Position numbers and translations under genes: made by a program
Notes under the pieces: model-generated
Database searches by the model: none
Told to the model about the DNA's origin: nothing
The model's input: the letters and a program-made list of their open reading frames with translations, nothing else
Shown: one piece after another, positions 30,392 to 41,010 of the stretch
Layout of the letters: each line of letters opens with the position of its first letter
Position numbering within the stretch: the stretch's first letter is position 1
Assembly (NCBI GenBank): GCA_003214695.1
Contig: QCLI01000002.1
Span: 112,789-176,788, forward strand
From: Prochlorococcus sp. AG-412-P08
GTDB lineage: Bacteria > Cyanobacteriota > Cyanobacteriia > PCC-6307 > Cyanobiaceae
Length of the DNA stretch: 64,000 nt
Reading direction: 5' to 3'

Positions 30392-31174
30392 CTACATTCC
30401 GTTAATACAATATCCTGCATCTACGTAAATAGTTTGCCCTGAGATACCACTTGAAAGCTCACTAAGAAGAAAGGCTGCTGTGTTCCCAACTTCTTTTTGA
30501 GTCACCGTTCTTCGTAATGGTGCTTTTTCTTCAACATTGTGAATCATGTCAAGTATCCCTCCAATTGCAGAACTGGCCAGAGTTCGAATAGGCCCAGCGC
30601 TGATTGCATTTACGCGTACTTGCTTATCCGGTCCTAGCTCTGCAGATAAATAACGTACGGATGCTTCCAGTGCTGCTTTAGCTACTCCCATAACGTTGTA
30701 ATTAGGGATTGCTCTCTCTGCTCCTAAGTAGGTCAATGTAACAACACCTGCTTTCTCACTAAATAGTGGCTTTGCATATTTACAAAGTGGAGCGAGTGAA
30801 TATGCACTGATATCTAGAGCGCGCGCAAAGCCTTCTGAGGTTGTAGCACTGTAATCTCCAATTAATTCTTCTTTCCCCGCAAAAGCTAGACAATGCACTA
30901 TTCCATCTAATTGTCCCCATTGATTCTTTATTTCATTGAAGACCTCTTCAATTTGAGAATTGTTTTGAACATTCAGCGGTAAAAAAAGGCTTGGCTTTAA
31001 TGGTTCTGTAAGCTCACGAACTTTGCCCTCGAATCGTCCCTTGTCATCAGGCAGGTAAGTAATGCCCAATTCAGCTCCCGCTGCATGAAGTTGTTGGGCT
31101 ATTCCCCAAGCAATCGAACGATTGTTGGCTATTCCTGTTAGGAGGATTTTTTTGCCACTTAGATCGAGAAGCAT
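30392..31174 (-). CDS. fabI: Enoyl-[acyl-carrier-protein] reductase (NADH)
   Basis: Last reductive step of each fatty-acid elongation cycle. The 260-residue SDR protein has the nucleotide-binding motif ILLTGIANNRSIAWGIAQ and the catalytic Tyr-x6-Lys in NYNVMGVAKAALEASVRYL. AGPIRTLASSAI is the substrate loop typical of FabI. The start is set by the ATG before LLDLSGKKILLTG. It is divergent from the thioredoxin-fold gene and probably heads the fabI-hisB pair. Confidence 0.95.
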   Translation of the reverse strand: MLLDLSGKKILLTGIANNRSIAWGIAQQLHAAGAELGITYLPDDKGRFEGKVRELTEPLKPSLFLPLNVQNNSQIEEVFNEIKNQWGQLDGIVHCLAFAGKEELIGDYSATTSEGFARALDISAYSLAPLCKYAKPLFSEKAGVVTLTYLGAERAIPNYNVMGVAKAALEASVRYLSAELGPDKQVRVNAISAGPIRTLASSAIGGILDMIHNVEEKAPLRRTVTQKEVGNTAAFLLSELSSGISGQTIYVDAGYCINGM

Positions 31175-31284
31175 CTTTTAAAGAAATATTTAGAAGGTTT
31201 TTATAATTCTCCCTTACCAAGGGTGCATTCAGAGATATAAATAAGAAACTATTTCTACTAGTTTCTCTAAGTATCTTTGAAATT

Positions 31285-31893
31285 ATGGTTAGGACTGCAT
31301 CAACAATGCTCCCTTTAGGATCTTTGTTGCCATCATTTGATTTACCTTTGGTTCGAGAACGGCTGAAAAAAAAGGCTCTACCTCCCAATTCTATAGATCG
31401 TATAAATAACAATATGCTTGAGCAGAAGCCAGTATTAATAATGATCCTTTGTGCTCATTGCCCATTTGTAAAACATGTTGAAAAAGAGTTAGCAAAGTTG
31501 GACTTTGAGTTTTCTAATTGTATTCAATTGCTAGCTATAGCAAGCAATTGTACAGAGACTCATCCTGAAGATGGAGCTGAATTCTTAGCTCAGCAAAAAG
31601 AAGAGAATGGTTGGACTTTTCCTTATTTACTTGATTCAGATCAAAAGTTTGCGAAGTCGTTGATGGCGGCATGTACCCCTGATTTCTTTCTCTTTTCTGC
31701 TGAACATCAATTGATTTACCGTGGTCAAATGGATGGAAGTCGACCAGGCAATGGGATTACTCCAAGTGGCTTAGATTTAAGAGCCGCTATAGAGGCAACC
31801 TTGAATTCAAAATTAGTTTCAAAGGATCAAAAGCCTTCAATTGGATGCAACATCAAGTGGAGAAAAGGTTCTGAACCATCTTGGTTCGGCTGA
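31285..31893 (+). CDS. Thioredoxin-fold redoxin (AhpC/TSA-like)
   Basis: A 202-residue protein with a thioredoxin fold. LIMILCAHCPFVKHVEKEL holds a Cys-Ala-His-Cys pair at about residue 53 in the position of the thioredoxin CxxC, and ACTPDFFLFSAEHQLIYRGQ holds the cis-proline region. This form is common in cyanobacteria and algae and is usually annotated as a thioredoxin family or redoxin protein. Partner unknown. The polar N-terminal part has no signal peptide, so it is cytosolic. Confidence 0.83.
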   Translation: MVRTASTMLPLGSLLPSFDLPLVRERLKKKALPPNSIDRINNNMLEQKPVLIMILCAHCPFVKHVEKELAKLDFEFSNCIQLLAIASNCTETHPEDGAEFLAQQKEENGWTFPYLLDSDQKFAKSLMAACTPDFFLFSAEHQLIYRGQMDGSRPGNGITPSGLDLRAAIEATLNSKLVSKDQKPSIGCNIKWRKGSEPSWFG

Positions 31894-31955
31894 AGTGCAA
31901 ATCAAGATAAGCGAATATTAGATAGGCCGCTACTTAAAGCTTTAAGCTGACATCT

Positions 31956-33155
31956 ATGCAGGTACCTCCATTTAGTCTTCAAAAACAGTTGTCCCAAATA
32001 GGACAAGAACTTGATTCCGCTGTTTGGAGAGTGATTAATAGTGGCCATTTTATAGGCGGGGAGGAAGTGAAAAACTTTGAGAAATCTTTCGCAGAAGCCT
32101 GCAATGTTAGTTATTCAATTGGATGTAATAGTGGAACTGATGCATTGGTTCTTGCCCTAAGAGCATTGGATATTGGACCTGGAGATGAGGTCATAACTTC
32201 TTCTTTTAGCTTCTTTGCGACGGCTGAGGCTATCAGCAATGTTGGTGCGAAACCTGTTTTTGTAGATGTAGACCCAATTAACTATTTATTAGATCTCCGC
32301 TTAATTAAACAAGCCATTAATTCTTCTACAAAAGCAATTTTGCCAGTCCATCTCTTTGGTTGCCCTATAGATATGACTGAATTAGTTTCTTTTGCTAGGG
32401 AAAAGGGATTAAAGGTCATAGAAGATTGTGCACAGGCTGCAGGGTCAAGCTGGGGCGGTAAGTCGGTTGGAAGTATGGGAGATGCGGGGTGCTTTAGTTT
32501 TTTCCCAACCAAGAATTTAGGAGCTGCTGGAGATGGGGGTGCAGTCACAACAAATGACCCTGAGTTGGCACAACGTATTAGACAGCTTGCTGTTCATGGA
32601 ATGCCTCGGAGATATTTCCATACGGAAGTTGGATATAACAGTAGACTAGATTCGATTCAGGCTGCAATCCTTAATGTAAAATTGCCCCTTTTGCCTAAAT
32701 GGATAAGGGAGAGGCAGAAAATTGCTGAACAATATAATGATTTATTAGAGGGATTGCCAGGTATAGAATTGCCCTTTTCTTCTTTAGAAAATGATCATGT
32801 TCACTCATGGAATCAATATGTAATTAGAGTCAAAGATATTCCTTGCTTTGATGAAATAGGAGAAGATAATAGTGGTCAAGCAAAGGAAATTATTTGCTCT
32901 AATTTACCTAATAGTAAAGCTAGGGACTGGCTCAAGAGGAGTCTTGAGGAAAAAGGAGTTAATACAATTATTTATTACCCAATTCCAATACATCTCCAGC
33001 CTGCATATAAAGAACTTGAGTCTAATTCAATATCTTTAGATAATACTGAGAGGCTGTGTAGCCAAGTTCTAAGTTTGCCAATCTTCCCTGAGCTAACAAT
33101 AGAAGAGCAAGAGCATGTTGTAAATTCAATTAGACAATTAGTACAAAGAAAATAG
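31956..33155 (+). CDS. DegT/DnrJ/EryC1/StrS aminotransferase
   Basis: A 399-residue PLP-dependent sugar aminotransferase. The PLP lysine is in SFFPTKNLGAAGDGGAV (about residue 185), GCNSGTDALVLALRAL is the cofactor phosphate loop, and IEDCAQAAGSSW carries the cofactor aspartate. Such enzymes make amino sugars for surface polysaccharides. No other sugar-nucleotide genes are adjacent, so the exact product is unknown. A roughly 30-residue insert before the C-terminal domain (DEIGEDNSGQAKEI) is longer than in many homologues. Confidence 0.9.
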   Translation: MQVPPFSLQKQLSQIGQELDSAVWRVINSGHFIGGEEVKNFEKSFAEACNVSYSIGCNSGTDALVLALRALDIGPGDEVITSSFSFFATAEAISNVGAKPVFVDVDPINYLLDLRLIKQAINSSTKAILPVHLFGCPIDMTELVSFAREKGLKVIEDCAQAAGSSWGGKSVGSMGDAGCFSFFPTKNLGAAGDGGAVTTNDPELAQRIRQLAVHGMPRRYFHTEVGYNSRLDSIQAAILNVKLPLLPKWIRERQKIAEQYNDLLEGLPGIELPFSSLENDHVHSWNQYVIRVKDIPCFDEIGEDNSGQAKEIICSNLPNSKARDWLKRSLEEKGVNTIIYYPIPIHLQPAYKELESNSISLDNTERLCSQVLSLPIFPELTIEEQEHVVNSIRQLVQRK

Positions 33156-33172
33156 TCGAAAATATCTTGTTT

Positions 33173-33745
33173 TTATTCAAATAATTCAGTTTTTAAAAAC
33201 TGACAGGTTCGATACCATGCCGTGATACTTTTGCCATCTAGAGCTTCATTGCCACTTGCAATTACATCATTTAATTCGGTCGCTGACATTTCTAATACGT
33301 CGATGTCTTCGTCTTCATCTCCTTCTGGCTTAGTGCTCAAAGGCTCAATTCCCCGTGCTAAGAACAGATGAATGATTTCATCAGAGTAGCCTGGACAAGG
33401 GAGCATTGTTCCTAAAGGGTCCCATTGAGAAGCTTTATAACCAGCCTCTTCTTGTAGTTCTCTCTTGATTGATGTAAGGGGATCTTCATCTGTCTCAAGT
33501 GTGCCTGCTGGAAATTCAAGTATTCTTCTTGATACTGCAAATCTGTATTGTCTTAAAATAATTATTTTCCCATCTTCTCTTATTGGAACGGCTAGGGCTG
33601 CTCCAGGATGGTGGATGGTTCCAAAAGTCCCCTCAACACCAATAGGCAGTTCAAGCTTCTTGATCTCAAAACTGATTTTTTTTGCATTGACTGATTCAAT
33701 TATTTCTAGAGTTTTAGATGGTTCTATTGGCGATAATGGTGGCAT
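33173..33745 (-). CDS. Nudix hydrolase, ADP-ribose pyrophosphatase type
   Basis: A 190-residue protein with a full Nudix box, beginning GTLETDEDPLTSIK and continuing RELQEEAGY, matching GX5EX7REUXEEXGU. Upstream ILRQYRFAVSRRILEFPAG is the ADP-sugar pyrophosphatase signature. It most likely hydrolyses ADP-ribose or related nucleotide sugars. It is 17 bases from the convergent aminotransferase gene and is followed upstream on the same strand by folK. Confidence 0.88.
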   Translation of the reverse strand: MPPLSPIEPSKTLEIIESVNAKKISFEIKKLELPIGVEGTFGTIHHPGAALAVPIREDGKIIILRQYRFAVSRRILEFPAGTLETDEDPLTSIKRELQEEAGYKASQWDPLGTMLPCPGYSDEIIHLFLARGIEPLSTKPEGDEDEDIDVLEMSATELNDVIASGNEALDGKSITAWYRTCQFLKTELFE

Positions 33746-33811
33746 GGTGAAAACTGAGCGATGAAAATTATGACTTTATTATCATGACCTTAATTTGTTG
33801 TTGATTTATTC

Positions 33812-34393
33812 TTACTCTTGCCAACCTCTTTGAGGGGGGATCTGACTTGGTGGAGCAGGATTTTTTTTAAGTGCTTCAGCGAGTGGAATTATTACGAAAT
33901 TTCTTTGGATTGAATGAGGGTGCGGGAGTGTGAGATCTGAACTGTTTACTTGAAGTTCTCCCCATGCCAGGAGGTCTATATCTAGAGACCTTGGGCCCCA
34001 CCTCAGAGATTTGATGCTTCTATCTCTCCCAAAATCTTTTTCTATCAATAAGAATCGTTTTAGGAGTTTTCTTGCTAATTCGATAGAAGGGGGTACTTCT
34101 AAAAAGTTTCCTCCTTGAACAACTAATACAGCATTCACAAAATCTGGTTGCCCTTGTGGTCCTCCTATCGGCTTGGTTTTATATAAGGGTGACCAGACAA
34201 AAACACTTTCTGAATCTACCGAAACCTTGCTTCTGCTCTTGTTGAGATATGAACAAATCCATTCATTAATAACTTTCTCTATTACAGGCCTAGCAATGAT
34301 TAGTGTTGATTCTGGGGAGCCTGCAGGGCTATTCGTATTTGCGCCTAATCCAATTGTCAGAGTTTGCGGAATTGAATTGTTAATGGAAGACAT
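33812..34393 (-). CDS. folK: 2-amino-4-hydroxy-6-hydroxymethyldihydropteridine pyrophosphokinase
   Basis: Folate-pathway enzyme that pyrophosphorylates the pterin alcohol. Motifs: ALGANTNSPAGSPESTL-type N-terminus, VWSPLYKTKPIGGPQGQPDFVNAV, and WGPRSLDIDLLAWGE followed by LTLPHPHSIQRNFV. At 193 residues it is slightly long for FolK because of inserts around residues 38-60. It is divergent from chlD; the 88 bases between them probably hold both promoters. Confidence 0.92.
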   Translation of the reverse strand: MSSINNSIPQTLTIGLGANTNSPAGSPESTLIIARPVIEKVINEWICSYLNKSRSKVSVDSESVFVWSPLYKTKPIGGPQGQPDFVNAVLVVQGGNFLEVPPSIELARKLLKRFLLIEKDFGRDRSIKSLRWGPRSLDIDLLAWGELQVNSSDLTLPHPHSIQRNFVIIPLAEALKKNPAPPSQIPPQRGWQE

Positions 34394-34481
34394 GCTCTAA
34401 ATAGTCAAACTGATGCGAAAATGATCTGGGTTGGGAGATTCGATGGTTCCTACTAGCACACAACCAAAGGGTATGACTTAA

Positions 34482-36560
34482 ATGCTTTCTTCTCTAGATC
34501 AATCAAATAGAGCGTTTCCTTTGGCTGCAGTCACTGGTCATGGAACTTTAAAGTTAGCTTTAATGCTTGCTGCAGTTGATCCAGGCTTAGGTGGAGTCAT
34601 TATTGCCGGTGGAAGAGGAACAGGAAAATCTGTATTAGCAAGAGGCTTGCATGCTCTTTTGCCACCTATTGAAGTCCTAAATGTTGATTGTCCAGAAGAT
34701 TTTAATGGATCTCGACCTTATGGAAGAAACCTAGACCCGAATTTCCCAGAGGAATGGGATGAGGCTACAAATAAGTTAATTGAACAAAAAGAGTTCCTTT
34801 TTGCAGAGAGTCATGAGACAGAGCTACCTAGAAAAGTTATTCAAGCTCCTTTTGTCCAAGTTCCTCTCGGTATTACAGAAGACCGTCTTGTTGGGTCAGT
34901 CGATGTGACGGCTTCGTTAGATAGTGGAAGTGCTGTTTTCCAACCAGGATTATTAGCAGAATCACATAGAGGTGTTTTGTATATCGATGAACTTAACCTG
35001 CTTGATGATGGAATTGTCAATCTCATGTTGGCTGCTGTCGGCTCAGGTGAAAACTTAGTTGAACGTGAAGGGCTAAGTCTTAGTCATCCTTGTAGACCTC
35101 TTTTGATTGCTACTTACAATCCCGAGGAAGGCGCTGTTCGTGACCATTTGTTAGACCGTTTTGCGATTGTTCTATCAGCTGATCAGATTGTTTCTAATGA
35201 ACAGAGAGTGGAAATTACACAGTCTGCAATTTCATTTGGTCAGAGTACTGAAAGTTTTTCTAAAAAGTGGGAAGAGGCAACTGAAGCATTATCTACGCAA
35301 TTATTATTAGCTAGACAATGGTTACCTGATGTAGCCATTAGTAAGGAGCAGATTCAGTATTTAGTAAATGAGGCAATTCGTGGAGGCGTTGAGGGACACC
35401 GTTCTGAGCTTTATGCTGCTCGCGTGGCAAAAGCTCATGCTGCTTTGTCTGGGCGAGATAAGGTTGACGCTGAGGACTTACAAGTAGCTGTTCGTCTTGT
35501 TATCGCTCCTAGGGCATTGCAGTTACCACCTGATGAAGAGCAAATGGAACCACCTCCACCAGAAGATCAACAGCAACCACCACCGCCTGACGAGTCGCCA
35601 GAGGATGGGCCAGAAGAAGATGATACGGATGATGACACTCCAGATGAAGAGTCGGCACCTCCTATCCCGGAAGAATTCATGCTGGATCCAGAGGCTTGTG
35701 CTATTGATCCAGACTTGTTGTTATTCTCTGCTGCTAAATCAAAGAGTGGAAGTAGTGGTAGCAGATCGGCAGTATTTAGCGATAGTAGAGGTAGATATGT
35801 AAAACCAATTATTCCTCGGGGACCAGTTACAAGAATTGCGGTTGATGCAACGCTAAGAGCAGCAGCCCCTTATCAAAAGGCTAGAAGGGAAAGACAACCT
35901 GAAAGAAAAGTTATTGTAGAAGAAGGTGATTTACGAGCGAAACTCCTTCAAAAGAAAGCAGGCTCTTTGGTTATTTTCTTAGTTGATGCAAGTGGTTCAA
36001 TGGCACTTAACCGCATGCAAAGCGCTAAAGGGGCTTTAATTAGATTGTTGACAGAAGCTTATGAGAGTAGGGATGAAGTTTCTCTAATTCCATTTAGAGG
36101 AGATCATGCTGAAGTCTTGCTGCCACCTACACGATCTATTACTGCCGCAAAACGTAGATTAGAGACAATGCCATGTGGAGGAGGATCTCCATTGGCACAT
36201 GGTTTGACCCAGGCTGCAAGAGTTGGTGCAAATGCTCTTTCTACTGGCGATCTGGGCCAAGTGGTAGTTGTTGCGATTACTGATGGGAGAGGTAACGTAC
36301 CTTTAAGCAAATCTCTAGGTCAACCTGAATTGGATGGAGAGGTGACAGTTGACTTAAAGCAAGAAGTGCTGGATGTTGCTTCGCGTTATCGCACCTTAGG
36401 TATTAAATTGTTGGTAATAGATACGGAAAGAAAGTTTATAGCAAGTGGTATTGGGAAAGATTTAGCGGAAGCTGCGGGAGGCAAATATGTGCAGCTACCG
36501 AAGGCAACAGATCAGGCACTTGCATCTATTGCTATGGATGCAATTAATACTGTTAAGTAA
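34482..36560 (+). CDS. chlD: Magnesium chelatase subunit D
   Basis: Part of the ChlH-ChlI-ChlD complex that inserts Mg2+ into protoporphyrin IX, the first committed step to chlorophyll. The 692-residue protein has an N-terminal AAA+ domain ([21 protein letters not shown]; Walker B-like [19 protein letters not shown]), then a proline- and acid-rich linker (about 350-400, [19 protein letters not shown]), and a C-terminal von Willebrand A domain with the MIDAS motif [14 protein letters not shown]. The order and length are standard. It is on its own transcript. Confidence 0.96.
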   Translation: MLSSLDQSNRAFPLAAVTGHGTLKLALMLAAVDPGLGGVIIAGGRGTGKSVLARGLHALLPPIEVLNVDCPEDFNGSRPYGRNLDPNFPEEWDEATNKLIEQKEFLFAESHETELPRKVIQAPFVQVPLGITEDRLVGSVDVTASLDSGSAVFQPGLLAESHRGVLYIDELNLLDDGIVNLMLAAVGSGENLVEREGLSLSHPCRPLLIATYNPEEGAVRDHLLDRFAIVLSADQIVSNEQRVEITQSAISFGQSTESFSKKWEEATEALSTQLLLARQWLPDVAISKEQIQYLVNEAIRGGVEGHRSELYAARVAKAHAALSGRDKVDAEDLQVAVRLVIAPRALQLPPDEEQMEPPPPEDQQQPPPPDESPEDGPEEDDTDDDTPDEESAPPIPEEFMLDPEACAIDPDLLLFSAAKSKSGSSGSRSAVFSDSRGRYVKPIIPRGPVTRIAVDATLRAAAPYQKARRERQPERKVIVEEGDLRAKLLQKKAGSLVIFLVDASGSMALNRMQSAKGALIRLLTEAYESRDEVSLIPFRGDHAEVLLPPTRSITAAKRRLETMPCGGGSPLAHGLTQAARVGANALSTGDLGQVVVVAITDGRGNVPLSKSLGQPELDGEVTVDLKQEVLDVASRYRTLGIKLLVIDTERKFIASGIGKDLAEAAGGKYVQLPKATDQALASIAMDAINTVK

Positions 36561-36564
36561 ATAA

Positions 36565-37410
36565 TTATTTGTATATATCGTTAAAGAGTTTACCTACTCC
36601 TATAGCTGCATCTTTTAATGCATTCCTTAAATCATCGTCATTAACTATTTCATCTACCTTGTCACTGATTCTATCAATCTTTGCTGTAAAAGATTTCACG
36701 GAGCCTGTGCTTGCTTTGATATCTTGGAGAACCTTTGGGTCATCAATAGAACTGAGAATACTGTTGATATGATTAACTGATTTCTTAAGATCTCTGATAA
36801 TTGGCATGGCTTTATACAATTCTAATTTTGATAATCTTATTAATTCATCTAGATTTTCTTGAGTACTATCAAATTGCTCAATAGAAGAGACCATCTTTTC
36901 GATAATTTCTTGTTTATCAGCATCATTAATAAACTTATTGAGATCTCCAGCTAATTTAGACATATTACTAAGGTCATTACCTTTTATAGAATCACCCTCG
37001 CAAAGAATTAGCTTCTGGACACATTCTTTTCCTGTTGGAAGCATTTTCAAACCATCAATAGGTTCGCCTTGGCTATTAAGAGAGATTTGAGCATCTCCGC
37101 CTAATAGTGAGTTCGTTTCAATTTTTGCTGTGACTGGCTTGAATAAAACAAGGTCATTAGTATTAATTCTGATTTTTGCTTTTACATCTTTTGGTGTAAA
37201 AGTGATGGCTTGTACGTTTCCTATTTGAATACCTCGGAAAGTAACTGGAGTCCCATTTGACAACCCTGTTGCATCAGTGAAGTTGGCTGTAATATTCCAT
37301 GTTTCTCTACTAATTTTTAAACCTTTCAACCAAAATGTTAGCCCTGAAAAGATTACTACTCCCCCTATAAGGGAAAATCCAACAATGGCATCACGGTAAC
37401 TGCGACGCAT
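36565..37410 (-). CDS. MlaD-type MCE-domain protein of a lipid ABC importer
   Basis: A 281-residue protein with one N-terminal membrane helix (about 9-28, FSLIGGVVIFSGLTFWLKGL) and an MCE domain (about 35-115, NITANFTDATGLSNGTPVTFRGIQIG), then a helical tail. This matches MlaD in bacteria and TGD2 in chloroplasts, the periplasmic or intermembrane substrate-binding part of a phospholipid transporter. It is 5 bases downstream of the ATPase gene. The permease gene (MlaE/TGD1-like) is not in this window. Confidence 0.9.
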   Translation of the reverse strand: MRRSYRDAIVGFSLIGGVVIFSGLTFWLKGLKISRETWNITANFTDATGLSNGTPVTFRGIQIGNVQAITFTPKDVKAKIRINTNDLVLFKPVTAKIETNSLLGGDAQISLNSQGEPIDGLKMLPTGKECVQKLILCEGDSIKGNDLSNMSKLAGDLNKFINDADKQEIIEKMVSSIEQFDSTQENLDELIRLSKLELYKAMPIIRDLKKSVNHINSILSSIDDPKVLQDIKASTGSVKSFTAKIDRISDKVDEIVNDDDLRNALKDAAIGVGKLFNDIYK

Positions 37411-37415
37411 AAGAA

Positions 37416-38228
37416 TTAAATTTCTTTGGGTTTCATTGGCCCTTCAAGACTACCTGTTCTGAACTGTTTAATGAAGGGGTTCTCAGTTTTCTTGAAATCT
37501 TCGATAGAGCCATCCCATTGGAATTTGCCTCCGTATATCATCACAACTCTTTCTGAAGCTCTTTCAATAGTACTAAGGACATGACTAACTACGATTGAAC
37601 ATCCTTTTGCTAGAGTGGTTGTCTTAACTATTAGATCTTCGATTCTTGTACTAGCAACTGGATCTAAACCTGCGGTAGGTTCATCAAAAAGTAAAAGTGG
37701 CGTTGAAGATGAATTATTTATAGGGTCATTGATCAAAGCCCGTGCAAAACTTACTCGTTTTTGCATACCTCCACTTAATTGACCTGGGAATTTCTCCGCA
37801 ATGTCGTAAAGACCAACTTCTTCAAGGCAGGCAATAACAATATCTTTAATTTCCTTATCTCCAATTTGAGAACTTTTCTTTAAAAGAAACCCCACATTTT
37901 CTTCTACTGTAAGCGAGGCAATTAATGCTGGGTTTTGAAAAACAAAGCGAACATCTGGAGGGATATTTTGGTCTAGGCGTAAGTACTTTTGGATTACTCC
38001 AAATAATTTTAATTCTCCGCTAGATGGAAGTAATAATCCTGCCAATAATCTCAATACTGTTGATTTCCCTGACCCAGACGGACCAATAATTGCAATTCTT
38101 TCCCCAGGCTTCATTGTTAGACTAACTTTGCTCAGAACAGAATTTGTTCCCCATTGCATTGACAAGTCATCCAGCTCAACTACCGGAGAGGTTTTGCTGA
38201 ATAAAGTTTTAGATGGTAAATCTTTCAT
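37416..38228 (-). CDS. ABC transporter ATPase, MlaF/TGD3 type
   Basis: A 270-residue ATPase. Walker A GPSGSGKSTVLRLLAG, signature LSGGMQKRVSFARAL and Walker B LLLFDEPTAGLDPVAS are all intact. Position just upstream of an MCE-domain gene identifies it as the energy subunit of an Mla/TGD-like lipid importer. The first gene of this two-gene unit, it diverges from the YvcK-like gene across 95 bases. Confidence 0.92.
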   Translation of the reverse strand: MKDLPSKTLFSKTSPVVELDDLSMQWGTNSVLSKVSLTMKPGERIAIIGPSGSGKSTVLRLLAGLLLPSSGELKLFGVIQKYLRLDQNIPPDVRFVFQNPALIASLTVEENVGFLLKKSSQIGDKEIKDIVIACLEEVGLYDIAEKFPGQLSGGMQKRVSFARALINDPINNSSSTPLLLFDEPTAGLDPVASTRIEDLIVKTTTLAKGCSIVVSHVLSTIERASERVVMIYGGKFQWDGSIEDFKKTENPFIKQFRTGSLEGPMKPKEI

Positions 38229-38323
38229 ATCATTATTTATTTTATCGGACTATAAAGTAGTGTCCTTTAGGGGTCTCTTAATATCGACCCGAGTTGTTTT
38301 AAAGTGCCTCTCCTAGTAAACCA

Positions 38324-39733
38324 TTGAAAGAACGGATTCCCAGAGGGCGCAAATCTTTACGATGGCGTAGGAAGAGTTCCCAAAGAGCTCGAAGTTTTGA
38401 TTTGTTTGGGCGATTTCAAAGAGCATTGAGTTGGTTGTTGCCTGGATTGGTTGTGAAGAGATGGATGCTTATCTCCGTCTTTGGTTTAATAGTGGCTTCC
38501 TTTGGCTTGATTATATGGGCTGATTTGAGGCCAATTTATTGGGGTATAGAGCTAATATTTTCCCTGATAGGGGTGATTACTAAGTTTTTGCCTAGTAGTA
38601 TTACCGGACCAATTTTATTGTTGACTGGAATTTCGCTTTTGATTTGGGGCCAGAACAGAAGCTTTAAATCAATTCAAAAAGCAGTTGCCCCTGAAAAAGA
38701 TGACATTCTGATCAACGCTTTACGGGCTAAAAGTAGGTTGAATCGAGGACCTAATATTGTTGCTATTGGTGGTGGGACAGGACTTTCGACGCTTCTAATG
38801 GGATTAAAAAGATATAGCAATCGAATTACTGCAATTGTGACTGTTGCTGATGATGGAGGAAGTAGCGGAATTTTAAGGAGAGAACTTGGAGTGCAACCAC
38901 CAGGAGATATTAGAAATTGTCTGGCAGCTCTTGCTACTGAAGAATCTTTGATAACACGTCTTTTCCAATATCGATTTTCTTCTGGGACAGGTTTGGTAGG
39001 ACATAGTTTTGGAAACCTTTTCTTGTCCGCGTTAACTTCGATTACTGGGAATCTTGAAGCAGCTATTACTGCTTCAAGTCGTGTTCTGGATGTGCGAGGA
39101 CAAGTTGTTCCTGCAACTAATGTTGATGTTCGTTTATGGGCAGAACTCCAGAATGGAGATCGAATTGAAGGCGAGTCTGCAATAAGTGAGGCCAAATATC
39201 CAATTGTTCGAATTGGATGTTTCCCTGAAAAGCCCCCAGCTTTGCCTAGCGCTATTGAGGCCCTTGAAAATGCTGAATTGATTGTTCTAGGTCCTGGGAG
39301 TCTTTATACATCTCTTTTACCGAACTTGTTGATCCCACAGATTGTGGAAGCAATTCAAAGAAGCAAAGCGACTAAGCTTTACATCTGTAATTTAATGACT
39401 CAACCTGGAGAAACTGATGGACTTGACGTGTCTGGACACGTTAGGGCTATAGAGGGACAGCTAGCTATCTTTGGTATTACAAAAAGAATTTTCGATATAA
39501 TCATTGCCCAGAATGACTTTCCCCCCTCAAGGTTGCTTGATTATTACCTGTCTAGAGGGGCTGAGCCAGTTAAATGTGATGTTAGTAGTCTTAATGCTAA
39601 AGGTTATAAGGTTTTCAAGGGATTACTGCAATCATTTAAAAAAACAACCTCTTGGTCAGTGTTAAGACATGACCCTGAAAGATTATCTTTGGCTGTTATG
39701 CGAGCATTTAAAAATGATAGAAGAGATATTTAA
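38324..39733 (+). CDS. YvcK/CofD-like protein with N-terminal membrane helices
   Basis: A 469-residue protein. Residues about 1-40 are very basic, two hydrophobic helices lie at about 46-66 and 72-108, and the YvcK/CofD-like domain runs from about residue 140: [48 protein letters not shown]. Homologues bind UDP-sugars and adjust metabolism and cell shape in Firmicutes. The only start I see is a TTG at 38324, because the frame has a stop at 38300 and no internal ATG before residue 47. It overlaps convergent ndhJ by 4 bases. Confidence 0.85.
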   Translation: MKERIPRGRKSLRWRRKSSQRARSFDLFGRFQRALSWLLPGLVVKRWMLISVFGLIVASFGLIIWADLRPIYWGIELIFSLIGVITKFLPSSITGPILLLTGISLLIWGQNRSFKSIQKAVAPEKDDILINALRAKSRLNRGPNIVAIGGGTGLSTLLMGLKRYSNRITAIVTVADDGGSSGILRRELGVQPPGDIRNCLAALATEESLITRLFQYRFSSGTGLVGHSFGNLFLSALTSITGNLEAAITASSRVLDVRGQVVPATNVDVRLWAELQNGDRIEGESAISEAKYPIVRIGCFPEKPPALPSAIEALENAELIVLGPGSLYTSLLPNLLIPQIVEAIQRSKATKLYICNLMTQPGETDGLDVSGHVRAIEGQLAIFGITKRIFDIIIAQNDFPPSRLLDYYLSRGAEPVKCDVSSLNAKGYKVFKGLLQSFKKTTSWSVLRHDPERLSLAVMRAFKNDRRDI

Positions 39734-40275
39734 TAAGCGTCTTGCATTTCGTAAAAATCAGGCTGAACATAGTCCTTTCTTAATGGCCATCCTTTCCAAT
39801 CTTCTGGCATTAATAATCTTTTAGGATGAGGGTGTCCAACAAAATTAACACCAAACATGTCGTATGTTTCTCTTTCTTGCCAGTCAGAACCTTGGAAAAT
39901 TTTATAAAGAGATGGTACTTTTAGATCACCTTCTCTGTCTAGGTAAACCTTTAAACGAACTTCATTTGGTTTTGAGCCTTTCTTATACTCTTTAATTTCT
40001 ATTAGATGGTAGAAACAAACTATTTTCTTGCCTGGTCCCTCATCATAGCCTCCTTGGCATTCTAAGTAATTAAATCCATGACTCTTTAAGCTTGAAACAA
40101 CTTCTATTAGCAAATCAGGAATTACATTGATAATTTCAATTCCAATATGATCAGGTTTATTAACCGTATGAGCTAAGCCTTCATCGCAAAGGAATTGACT
40201 TATTGGCCCTCTTTGAGGAGCTGTTTCTTTTTCGACTTGCTTGTCTTGATTCAGCTCGCTTTGATTTTCACCCAT
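39730..40275 (-). CDS. ndhJ: NADH dehydrogenase-like complex subunit J
   Basis: Peripheral subunit of the thylakoid NDH-1 complex, used in cyclic electron flow and respiration. The 181-residue product has the 30-kDa subunit signature [23 protein letters not shown] and the terminal [14 protein letters not shown]. The N-terminal 25 residues are polar and variable. It is the last gene of ndhC-ndhK-ndhJ and ends overlapping the YvcK-like gene by 4 bases. Confidence 0.95.
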   Translation of the reverse strand: MGENQSELNQDKQVEKETAPQRGPISQFLCDEGLAHTVNKPDHIGIEIINVIPDLLIEVVSSLKSHGFNYLECQGGYDEGPGKKIVCFYHLIEIKEYKKGSKPNEVRLKVYLDREGDLKVPSLYKIFQGSDWQERETYDMFGVNFVGHPHPKRLLMPEDWKGWPLRKDYVQPDFYEMQDAY

Positions 40276-40286
40276 GAGATAATTAA

Positions 40287-41006
40287 TTAGTTAGCGTTAG
40301 TTTCTTCAATTAGTTTTTCTGATTTGATTTTTACTTCTTTCCCAGCTTGTAATGCTTCCTTTTGACTTTCAGCATTTAAGTAAGAACCAGTTACTAATGG
40401 ATCAATTCTTTTCATCTGATGAGAAATAGTGAAGTAGCGATGCTTAGGAGCTATTTTCTCACGTTCGGTAAATGATTCATTTCCTACTTTTTTCCTAAGT
40501 TTGATGACTGCGTCGAAAATTGCTTCTGGTCTAGGTGGGCATCCAGGTAAATATAAATCAACAGGTATGAGTTTATCTACTCCACGAACAGCTGTGGTTG
40601 AGTCAGCGCTAAACATACCACCAGTAATGGTGCAAGCACCCATTGCAATTACATATTTAGGGTCTGGCATTTGTTCATAAAGTCTGACTAGAGCAGGAGC
40701 CATTTTCATGGTTACAGTTCCCGCAACTATTAAAAGGTCAGCTTGCCTGGGAGAGCTTCTTGGAACAAGTCCAAAACGATCAAAATCAAATCGAGAGCCA
40801 ATTAATGCTGCAAATTCAATAAAACAACAAGCAGTTCCATATAAAAGTGGCCATAAGCTGCTTAATCTTGCCCAGTTATGCAAATCATCGAGACTAGTAA
40901 GAATAATATTTTCACTTAAATCGGTAGTAATTGTTGGTGCACCAACTGGACCGCATGTTGCTGATCTAATCTCTCGAACAGATTGCGCTGAAGAAAAAGT
41001 ATTCAT
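40287..41006 (-). CDS. ndhK: NADH dehydrogenase-like complex subunit K
   Basis: NuoB/PSST-type subunit of NDH-1 that holds the last [4Fe-4S] cluster N2. Cluster cysteines appear in [28 protein letters not shown] and [14 protein letters not shown]. The track starts at 41045, inside ndhC; the ATG at 41006 (MNTFSSAQ) lies 4 bases after the ndhC stop and gives 239 residues, closer to the usual length. The C-terminus is followed after 11 bases by ndhJ. Confidence 0.94.
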   Translation of the reverse strand: MNTFSSAQSVREIRSATCGPVGAPTITTDLSENIILTSLDDLHNWARLSSLWPLLYGTACCFIEFAALIGSRFDFDRFGLVPRSSPRQADLLIVAGTVTMKMAPALVRLYEQMPDPKYVIAMGACTITGGMFSADSTTAVRGVDKLIPVDLYLPGCPPRPEAIFDAVIKLRKKVGNESFTEREKIAPKHRYFTISHQMKRIDPLVTGSYLNAESQKEALQAGKEVKIKSEKLIEETNAN

Positions 41007-41010
41007 AGAC

